This document shows positions 13,801 through 25,800 of a stretch of 64,000 nucleotides of DNA, piece after piece. The DNA is taken from the NCBI RefSeq assembly GCF_954871325.1, contig NC_088777.1:8223366-8287365 (forward strand), written 5' to 3'. This stretch comes from Gordionus sp. m RMFG-2023 (Eukaryota; Nematomorpha; Gordioida; Chordodea; Parachordodidae). The notes under the pieces are model-generated. The model did not search any database. It was not told where the DNA came from and saw nothing but the letters and a program-made list of their open reading frames with translations. The position numbers were made by a program, and so were the translations under genes. Position 1 is the first letter of the stretch. Each line of letters starts with the position of its first letter.

Positions 13801-16800
13801 CCAGCTCTATGTATAAATTATTCTATACTTATTTTTGGGTTGTTGTAAATTAGCTATATTCTTTAAATTTTTATCTAGAGGTCTTACTTCCAAACCGTTT
13901 ATGGTATGACCCAAATAAACTATTTCAGTTACTCCTAAGACACTTTTCTCTCTACTGGCCTTTAAACCCTTCTCAAATATTCTCCTAAAACCTCTTCTAA
14001 CCTCTGATTATGTTGTTCTGGTGTTACACCCGTAATCAATACATCATCCATATTATAGAAAATCCCTTCTAAACCTTGAAAATCAGATGCCATTGTGTTG
14101 AAATATTGGAGCTGATACGCTGTGACCAAAAGCAATCGACAAAACGCAAATAAACCCTTAGATGTGATAATTGTAAATAATTTATGTATATCTTCCCTAA
14201 GAGATAATTGTAAATATGCTGTGGAAAAATCAATTTTAGAGAAATATTTACTTCCCTTTAAATTAGCTAAAATTTCTTCAATTCAAGGTAATGGATATTT
14301 AACTTCCACAACCCACGGATTGAGAGTGACCCGAAAGTCAGCGCAAAGCCTTAACTTTCCAAAGAATTAAAACAGTAGTATATTCTAAGAAGTTTCAATT
14401 TGAAAGGTATCCTTTAGGTGTCAAGGATAAATGTCCAGAAATTTCCAATAAGGTGAATATAAGATCGGAGAAAAAGGCATTACCTGGTATGACTCAAGAT
14501 AAGGATATATGGCTACAGAAGAAGGAAGAAGTTGTGGGTGAAATGAAAGATGAATTGGGGATTGGATATATCCTGAGTCATATGGAAGAAATGACATTAT
14601 TAGAAGATGAAGATTGAAGGAGATTATATACACTAAGCCTTAATAGGGTGGACGTGTTGTATTAGAATGATAAAGATTCATTATATTTTAAATGATTATA
14701 ATTAATATATATATATTGTTGTATTAGAATGATAAAAATTCATTGTATTTTAAATGATTATAATATATATATATTACGAACCTGTTGTTAGCCATGTATT
14801 TTGTTTATTTTTGTGGGAAAATAAAAATACAGTGGCAACAAAAGAAAAGGAGATTCATTATTTTATTTTTGTTTAAAAAGAAGAAAATTTTATGATGCAT
14901 AAATTATTGAAGAGACAAAGAAAATATATAATTAATAAAGATTCATAAATTAGTGAAGAAACAAAGAAAATATAAAATTAATAAAGATTCATAAATTAGT
15001 GAAGAAACAAAGAAAATATATAATTAATAAAGATTCATAAATTAGGGAAGAGACAAAGAAAAAATATAATTAATAAAGGTAAAGAATATATATATATATA
15101 AACTTTAAGTTCCAATTTACTTTCATTTTAATTTACGTTCATGTTAATTTACTTTCATTTTAATTTAATTTCAATTTAATTTACTTTCATTTTAATTTAC
15201 TTTCATTTTAATATGGAGGAATTTTTAAAATTAAATTTATTTCATTTATATCGCACATTTATTCTAATCTTGAAAGGCTTGATGTTACAGGAATCGTATT
15301 TCATTCAAAATTTAAATAAAACGTGCCTTATAATAAATTTTGAAGATTTTTCCCGTAACTCCTAGTGCAATGGTAAGTCACACAAAATATTTCCTATACT
15401 CGACGTATTAATTAATTTTATTTACAGCTAAATTTCCGGTCCCCCTCTTTCGCCAAGCCTTCGAACGCGCAAAAAAACACCGATTACCATATGATCTCCT
15501 ATTAACCTCCATACTCACTAAATACGAAGGTCACTATAGAAACACGACAGATATCGAACATCGCCATTTAAACCATCTAAAAAATATGGTAACTGGTATA
15601 GGTGGCGCTGAAGGGAAAAACGATAACGATTTGAGCCTGCTTTTGGCTAATCTCACATTCCAAAAATTACCCAATTCACGCTTTCATGGCGATCATCCCG
15701 CCCACGTTAACATGGATGATTATAAAAACGAGTTTTATTCTTCGGTGATTGACGTTATTACCCAAAGGAGGGAAGCGATATCTCGTGATTCGAATTTGAA
15801 TGAGACGAAATGGACGACAATTCCTCCATATTTTCTATCGTTCCTGACCTCTTGCGCTAAAAAACAACCGCCAGATTTTAAAACCCCTCTTAAATACTTG
15901 AATAAATTTTCATCTTTGGACAGTGTTTCTAGCAGTAATGAACTAATAAAAATGTATTTAACAAATTTAAACCTTCCTGATCCCCCCCCCTCATAACTCC
16001 TCCCCGACATATTGAAGATATATTTTTTATAAGGGGCTTTTGGAAAAAAATTCAATATCCCTACCTTTCATCAATTTATTAAAGTAAATTTTTTACAGGT
16101 CTAAATCTTTCTTCCAAAGGAGTATCTCACTTACTATACTTTACGGACCCTGACACATTGTACAAATTGGCTCTTGCAACTTATGACCCCTGTCTTCCCA
16201 CCTTAGTTTCGAAATACTTAGCCATCATTAATCCAGATAACACTCGGTTCAAGCCAACAAATTTTAGTTCGGAAGATCAAGAAGGAAATCCTTACAATCC
16301 CGAAACATTGAATGAACGCGGAGAATCGAAAGCGTCTAATATCGTTGACAATGCTTTTTACCGTAACAGCGTGATTGACACAACCTTGGAAAGAAAGGAA
16401 AGAGCCTTGGCTAACGTTATGCTTTCTGCTTTATATCGATTAGCCAAAATTTATCAAAAATATTTTGCCGAACAAATCGAAACATTAAATTTTAACAATA
16501 TAGATACTGATTTCTTTTACGAAAATCCTATAAATTCCTTGACCCTCCTAACTCCCGGCTCGGAATCAATTTTCGACATTTTGTTGGCTGAACAAGCAGA
16601 AAATGACCCTGAACCAGTAAAATTTGTGACGAAATTTGTTCTAGACAACTTTAGTAGCCAATTTTTATCAAGGAAGTTGGGCGTTAAGGAAGTTTTGAGA
16701 ATTTTTTTCTGGGAAAAACTTTGTTCTTTGGCGGTGTTAAGCGAGAAACCTAAGCTCAATCAAGCTCAAATACTCCATTATTCGCTTTGTTCATTGGTTA

Positions 16801-19800
16801 CTTTTAAAGATCCCACCACTAACGCCAAAATAATCGGTTTAGAAAAAACGATCAGTGGACGAGACGAAAATGTTCATCTTAAAATTTCCGCAAGAAAATT
16901 GGCCGAGAATCTTCTTTACAAGAGCGGGGATTGGTTTGGAGCCGAATGCTTAGCGATATCCTCTCATTGTGGCAAATTTCAAAAAAACTCTAATCATGAA
17001 GGTTATTTTTTTTAATGTAAAAATATATATATTAAAATAATTTCTATCTGACAATTTAGTGATAAAATAATCAGAAGCGATTAAGTGAGAAAATTTATTT
17101 TACCGAAAAAAAGTAACAATATATTTATGAATTGAAGGCATTTAAATTAGGTAAATCATAATTTTTTAAGAGATAAATTAATGGGGTAGAATGGCAAAAA
17201 AATATTTGAGTTTTTTAAAATATATTCTATCCCCCCCCCCCCTCTTTCTTTAAAAATTAATTAATATTTATTTATCAGATATGAAACTCATAATTGACTC
17301 TTATCTGCAAAACAAACGGGACACCGAGGGATTGTTAAAACTCTGCGATATACTTTTATTGAAATTCCGTTCGCCCTTGAAATGTTTAAACCTTCTAGCA
17401 CCATCTCTGTCATCTACCATGGAAGAAAAACGCGAATTTACTTACGAGATAGGTATTTGGAACAAAATCTTTTGGCTAATATTAGCCCTTAGATCCATCA
17501 GCCCTACATACGAAAAACGTTACGATCATTTAAATACTGGTAGCGATAATACGGAAGAAGAACGCGATGGGACTTTGTTTTCTTATAGGAAGTATTTGAA
17601 CATTCTCTGCGATGCCGTTATAAATAGATGTACCTCTCAGAAAGATCTAACTCATAAAATATTTAAGTCATCGAACCAGCATGTGCCATCTTTACCTGAC
17701 GAGATATCGGCGTTAGAAAAACGTTTTAAGTAAATCTAGATTGTTTAGTTATTGTTAAATTAAATGGTAAAAGGAGGGGGGGGGGTGTTTACGTTAAATA
17801 TATTATCATTTTAGAATCATTAGTGTAAAGACACATATGATAGAAGTCAGCACCCGAATTAACCCATGGGAATGGCCCTTAATTTTTTTTAGGAAATAGA
17901 CATAAAAATTTCTAATTTTAAGCTTTAGAATTTTTTTAGGAAGTTTCTGCCATCATGAATATTACACCAACACCAAATTACGACAGTGGTTGGATCACTC
18001 GGGCATACATTTCTACCACACTCGGGGGTATTGTATGGCCCAAGATAAGCGTTGAAATTGAAAGGGGGACAGTCACTTTTTTAAGCTAATTTTTATATCC
18101 TATTTCTTATTTATTTTGGTTTGTTTCTTTCATTTTTTTAATTGGACGAGGGGATTAAAATTGCCTGCACGTTGTAAATCATTTGTAGATCTTTAAAACT
18201 GATTCAAATACATCTATTTAAATTTTTATCATTATATCCATTACTTCACGCTTTCTCCCGGCATAACTCGTTAGAACCCTACTTCAACGCCTCAAAATCG
18301 TGATGGGAAACAAATTGTTATCCATTCCCGTGTTGGAAAATAATAAAGATGACATGTCTACGCCGTTTGACGACCTTTCTTCCACCACATCTTCCACTAT
18401 ATCAACAATGAGTAGTAACTCTAAGAATTCGAAGATGGGTTTGAAATTTTTTTAAAATATATCAGAAAAACTATATAAAAGGGTAAAAAATGATTGAAAA
18501 AAAACTCTTGCATTAAGAAAGAAAGAAATTTCCCAAAATTTAAACGATTTAATGTTATTTTCCTTACCATTCTTGTGAATCTAAATTTAAACTTAACATC
18601 TTTAGTTTGAATTCTTTTCTTTTGATCATTCGGGTTTAATTGTTGTAAAATAGCTTATTTAGCTAAAATAAGATTTTTCTTAAGCATTCCACTTTGGGTA
18701 AAAAAAAAGAATAAAATATAAAAATTAGCTTATAGTAGCATTTTTTTTTTAAAAAAAAGGATTCACATTTTCATTTAACGTGAAATATGTATTATATTTT
18801 CATACTATAAATATTGGAGACCTGCAGGTCCCGGGTCGGGGATATAAAAATTTTCTTTAAATACCCGGGCTCTATTTTAAAACAAAATATTTCAAATCAC
18901 CATTATTATATAAAAATAAAAATTTATTGAATATGTTTTAAAAATATCCGAGCCTGGCAATGCAATCGGTACACCTGCAGATCTCTTATAAATATTAATA
19001 TTGCTTAATTTATAAATGTAAAGGCTTTGTAAGTAAGGAATTCAGCAACAAAACCTTTGATAATAAACCTATGTGGGAAATGTTGGAAGAAAGTGGCGGT
19101 ATGATTAAGCCCCCTTCTAAATATTCGACGGCATCCTCTGTCAAATCATCCCAACAAAAAGTTTGTTTATTTATTAGCTAATTATTTTAAATTTGGGCCA
19201 TTCCATGCCAAATCGATCAAAAAAGGTCCATTTTCGACCGACCCCTTTTAAAATTGTTAAAAATTTCTGGAATTATTTAGAAGGGGAAATAAAAGAGAAA
19301 GCCGTTTATTTTAGCTCGCTAACCTGGTTCTTGAGATATAGGGGCCTATAGGTACAAAAAGGAGCCAATTTGGAATCTGGAAAATTTTTAAAATGCTTAT
19401 ATCTCAAGAACTATTTATAGTAAAAAATAATATAATATATCATATTGTAGGTAAAAAAATCTCTAAAGGACTATCAAAATAAAATATAAATTGGAGCCTA
19501 TTTGAGTCTTTAACTTCCGGTTTACCTATAATGCTTTACCTGTATTTTTAAGCAAAAAAGGGAGTTTGTTTTCGAAATTTTTTAATTGCTTTTTATTTAG
19601 ACACCTTTTATAAATATATACATGATGTCAAAACCTTGGCGACGCTATCGACTCTTCCAAAATATACATTTTTATCAAAAATCGTATAAAAAATAGATGG
19701 CGCTAATGTTTAAAAAAATATTATTTTTAAAAGCGATAAAATTTTCCAGTTCTGCTCCCCCCTCCCCCCACCATCCTTAATTTTTTTTTTACATATTTTA

Positions 19801-22800
19801 GATCTCTGCTTTACTACTATAATAGCGAATGACTTTTTGGTACGATAATGTATAACAGCTGCATTAAAAAAGAATTTATATTGGACATATAATCGACTAT
19901 ATTTTACGATAATTTTTTTAAAAAATTAAAAGTTTAAAACAATCTCTCTTTCTGTTTAATATAATTTTTTTCCCATTCAGATTAATTTTAAACAAGCCAT
20001 ATTCTAGGTTCAAATTAAATAAAATTTTATTCTATATAAAAGATGGATATACCAAATATTAAAATATCAAGATGTTGTAACCCATTAATTTACAAAAACA
20101 TGCATAATATCGCAAGAATCTAAGAAAGATTCAACCTTGGGTGACCAAAAAAAATTTACCAATTAATTTAAATATGCTAATATGCTCTTCATGCCGACAA
20201 AAATTAGCAAAGCTTCCTTATAATGACGATGATATTGATTCTCCTCCTCATATAGTTAATCAAGAGGCAATTGAAAACATTAATATATCCCTACAATCAA
20301 TCGGGGAATCTCCCATTAAAATAAAACGCTTACGTGAAAAGAAATATCCAAAGAAAAAAATATCTAGCGTGAAAAAAGTTTTAGCGACTAAATATCTTCA
20401 TCAAATGATGAAAAATTCGATGAAATTCTCGATACCTTAAAAATCAATTTCCCACAGCTTTCGAAAACAAACAAATATAGATTAACATTATTACCATCAA
20501 ATTGGCCAGTAAGAAGAATTATAGAAGAATTCAATATTTCATATCATATGGCGATAAAATCTAAAGGTTTAATAAAAGAAAAGGGGTTTTTTCAGCACCT
20601 AATCCTAAACCCGACAAAACAATAGATGCCGCCACCGTTGATATTGTCAAATCTTTTTATAACAATGATCAATATAGTAGATCGATGCCTGGGAAAAGGG
20701 ATTTTGTAACCATAATAAAGAACAGTGAAAAGATTCAAGTCTAGAAAAGATTAATTTACGAGAGCTATATCTTAAATTTAAAGATATTCATTCAAATATT
20801 AAAATTGGATTCTCTAAATATTGTGATCTTCGTCCCGAGAATTGTGTATTTGTTGGCAGTAGTGGTACCCATTCAATGTGTGTTTTCTCCAATCATCAAA
20901 ACACAAAATTAATACTGTTGAGTTTGCCCAAAATTACTTTAAATGAAGATTTAATTAAGATTACATATAAGGATATATTACCAAAAATAATTTGTAATCC
21001 AGCATTACCAAAATGTTTTTTTGGTGATTGTGCTCAATGCCCTGGATCTTCTAATTTAAAGGCCATGATAAGTGAAATATTATATTCAATTGATATCGAA
21101 TATATTACCTACAAGCAATGGGTTACAACAGATCGTAGAGATCTTTTAACTATCACTTCATCAACCTTTAATTTTTTTAGAAACGCTTTTCGAAAAGCTA
21201 AATATTTTACTATTACACTCATTCATAACAAAGCATCAAATAATATTCATGAATTCTCTTAAAATTAATTTAAAGGAAGGAGAATATATCGTTTAGGCAG
21301 ATTTTGCTGAAAATTATGCCTTTGTGGTTTAAGATGAAGTACAGGGGTTTCACTGGAATAAATCTCAAGTTACCATTCATCCTTTTGTCATTTATTACAA
21401 GTCACTTAATAATTTAAATCATTTAAGTTTCGTAATAATATCTGAATCTCTCGTTCATAATACAATTGCGGTTCATCTATTCCAAAAATATTTAGTTCAA
21501 TACTTAACAAAGATATTTCAATGCCTGCCAAAAAAATTCTTCTATTTTTCAGATGGTATTGTAGGTAAAAAAAATCTCTAAAAGGCTATCAAAAAATAAT
21601 AAAAATTAGCGCCAATTTGAATCTTTAACTTCCGGTTTATCTATAATGCTTTACCTGTATTTTTAAGCAAAAAAAGGAGTTTATTTTCGAAATTTTTTTA
21701 TTGCTTTTTATTTAGACACCTTTTATAAATATATATACGATGTCAAAACTTTGGCGACGCTATCGACTCCAAAAATTTAAAAAAATAATAGATGGCGCTA
21801 TATGAAATTACGGATTTTGGTTTAAATTTTGCTGCAAACTTATCAATAAACGGATATTTTCACTTTTTATACTAAAAATATTTTAAATTTCGATTAAATA
21901 TACTAAATAAATTGAGGGGCAGTGTGGGTAAATGCCCATTAGACACTTAATAATGTAATATATTTCCAATAATAAAATCTTTCGTATAATTTTTTTATTA
22001 TTCATTCATATTAATAATATAGAAATAGAGATAGACAATCATATTCATTCCATAATTTAAAATTTGTGAAATGTTATATTTAATATTTGCGATTGTGTTG
22101 AATTAGAATAAAATTTTGTTTCAATTTTATTCTGAGAAATTGGATAAGCATGAAATTTTTGCATCCCTGGTATAGTACGGGCTTTGTCGAATCTCTCTTT
22201 TAATTTGTTCTTTCTCATATTCATCTTCCATAATATAGGAGAACTCTATTCCTTAATAAAAAAATTATAATATATATATTAATAAATTATAAATCATATA
22301 CCTTTTATATTTTCCTTATAATAGGCAAAAAACTCTTTAGGAGAAGTTATTTGTTCTGAAGTAGGTCTTTGTAAACTTGCTCTAGCCACTAAACGCTTGA
22401 CGGTACCTCCGATCCCGTCACAAGCTGATTTGCCATGAGATGTAGCCCATAAATGCCACTCAGATTTTATCTCGAAATCATATTCATGGTGGCAAAAATT
22501 GATTAAATTTTTCCGATTTTTATATTGAGCTGCTGCTCCATCTGAAAAATAGAAGAATTTTTTTGGCAGGCATTGAAATTTCTTTGTTAAGTATTGAACT
22601 AAATATTTTTGGAATATATGAACCGCAATTGTATTATGAACGAGAGATTCAGATATTATTACGAAACTTAAATGATTTAAATTATTAAGTGACTTGTAAT
22701 AAATGACAAAAGGATGAATGGTAACTTGAGATTTATTCCAGTGAAACCCCTGTACTTCATCTTGAACCACAAAGGCATAATTTTAAAATCTGCCTGCAAG

Positions 22801-25800
22801 ATATATTCTCCTTCCTTTAAATTAATTTGAAGAGAATTCATGAATATTGTTTGCTGCTTTGTTATGAATGAGTGTAATAGTAAAATATTTAGCTTTTCGA
22901 AAAGCATTTCTAAAAAATTAAAGGTTGATGAAGTGATAGTTAAAAGATATCTACGATCTGTTGTTACCCATTGCTTGTAGGTAATATATTCGATATCAAT
23001 TGAATATAATATTTCACTTATCATGGCCTTTAAATTAGAAGATCCAGGGCATTGAGCACAATCACCAAAAAAACATTTTGGTAATGCTGGATTACAAATT
23101 ATTTTTGGTAATATATCCTTATATGTAATCTTAATTAAATCTTCATTTAAAGTAATTTTGGGCAAACTCAACAGCATTAATTTTGTGTTTTGATGAATGG
23201 AGCAAACACTATTGAATGGGTACCACTACTGCCAACAAATACACAATTCTCGGGACGAAGATCACAAAATTTAGAGAATCCAATTTTAATATTTGAATGA
23301 ATATCTATAAATTTAAGATATAGCTCTCGTAAATTAATTAAAATTAATCTTTTTTGGACTTGAATCTTTTCACTGTTCTTTATTATGGTTACAAAATCCC
23401 TTTTCCCAGGCATCGATCTACTATATTGATCATTGTTATAAAAAGATTTGACATTATCAACGGTGGCGGTATCTATTGTTTTGCCGGGTTTAGGATTAGG
23501 TGTTGAAAAAAACCCCTTTTCTTTTATTAAACCTTTAGATTTTATCGCCATATGATATGAAATATTGAATTCTTCTATAATTCTTCTTACTGGCCAATTT
23601 GATGGTAATAATGTTAATCTATATTTGTTTGTTTTCGAAAGCTGTGGGAAATTGATTTTTAAGGTATCGAGAATTTCATCGAATTTTTCATCATTTGATG
23701 AAGATAATGGTATAATTTTAGTCGCTAAAACTTTTTTCACGCTAGATAATTTTTTTCTTTGGATATTTCTTTTCACGTAAGCGTTTTATTTTAATGGGAG
23801 ATTCCCCAATTGATTGTAGGGATATATTAATGTTATCAATTGCCTCTTGATTAACTATATGAGGAGGAGAATCAATATCATTGTCATTATAAGGAAGCTT
23901 TGCTAATTTTTGTCGGCATGAAGAGCATATTTAAATTGATTGGTAAATTTTTTTTGGTCACCCAAGGTTGAATCTTTCTTAGATTCTTGCGATAATATGC
24001 ATGTTTTTGTAAATTAAATGGGTTACAACATCTTGATATTTTAATATTTGGTATATCCATCTTTTATATAGAATAAAATTTTATTTAATTTGAACCTAGA
24101 ATATGGCTTGTTTAAAATTAATCTGATCGGAAAAAAAATTATATTAAACAGAAAGAGAGATTGTTTTAAACTTTTAATTTTTTAAAATATTATTATCGTA
24201 AAATATAGTCGATAATATGTCCAATATAAATTCTTTTTTAATGCAGCTGTTATACATTATCGTACCAAAAAGTCATTCGCTATTATAGTAGTAAAGCAGA
24301 GATCTAAAATATGTAAAAAAAAATTAAGGATGGTGGGGGGGGGGGGGGAGCAGAACTGGAAAATTTTATCGCTTTTAGAAATAATATTTTTTTAAACATT
24401 AGTGCCATCTATTTTTTATACGATTTTTGATAAAAATGTATATTTTGGAAGAGTCGATAGCGTCGCCAAGGTTTTGACATCATACATATATTTATAAAAG
24501 GTGTCTAAATAAAAAACAATAATAAAATTTCGAAAACAAACTCCCTTTTTTGCTTAAAAATACAGGTAAAGCATTATAGGTAAACCGGAAGTTAAAGACT
24601 CAAATAGGCTCCAATTTATATTTTATTTTGATAGTCCTTTAGAGATTTTTTTACCTACAATATGATATATTATATTATTTTTTACTATAAATAGTTCTTG
24701 AGATATAAGCATTTTAAAAAATTTACAGATTCCAAATTGGCTCTTTTTTGTACCTATAGCCCCTATATCTCAAGAACCAGGTGTGCTAGCGAGCTAAAAT
24801 AAACGGCTTTCTCTTTTATTTCCCCTTCTAAATAATTCCAGAAATTTTTAACAATTTTAAAAGGGGTCGGTCGAAAATGGGCCTTTTTTAATCGATTTGA
24901 CATGGAATGGCCCATCTTTTTTTTTACAAAACCATTATTTATGCCTTTAAAAATTTTTTATTAAACTTATAAATACATAATATATTTTTGTTTTATCTCA
25001 ATGATTTAAATATTTTCGATATAACTTTGAGTTATAAAAAAAAATATCTCTTTTGCCCTTAGTGACAATCAGCAATTTAGTTAATAGCCTGAGAGTGCGG
25101 TGGAAAACAATGCAAATGGTTCCCATTTTAAAACATTCAAATTAAATTATTAAGCTTCGATATTTTAATCATTTATTAAGTTAGCCTTAAATTTAAGAAA
25201 TTTTAAGGATTTAATATTAAATAATAAAAAATTATAAAAAGAGTTTAGAAATTAAAACAAAATTGCCTTTAATACTATATAAGAGTATTTTTACATGCAA
25301 AAATATCAGGAAGCCTATTTGAAAAAAAGGTATCAAATTTTTATTTAGCTAATATGTAATAAACTTGTTTTTAAAACTATATATCTGCTAAAATATGCGT
25401 TTTTGCCTCCAAAAAAAATGTTTATATATCTTAAAAATCATTCAAATAAAAATGTATGAAACTTTAGAAACTTAATTGAACATAAAATAGGTCATTACGA
25501 AAACCTGATGAAAATATGATAGGTTTTTTGCAGCAACAATTTGAAAATATATGTATTGCTGATGTGCGTTTTTGCCTCCAAAAATGTTTATATATAAATC
25601 ATTCAAATAAGAATGGACGAAACTTTGAAGAAATATGGCTGAACATGAAATAGGCCATTTAAGAAATCAGATGAAAATATAGGAATTTTATAATCGCAAT
25701 TTAAATATATATCAGAGACATGCAGATGTACCATTCACGGCCCAGCCCGGATTTTTTAAAATATATTACATTTTTAATTTTTGTAGCTAATTATGGTGAT

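Noticed and set aside
12638-15211. A complete LTR retrotransposon in ELP1 intron 10
   Set aside because: The repeats are inverted rather than direct and the coding pieces are few and out of order, so it is called a foldback with fossil fragments.
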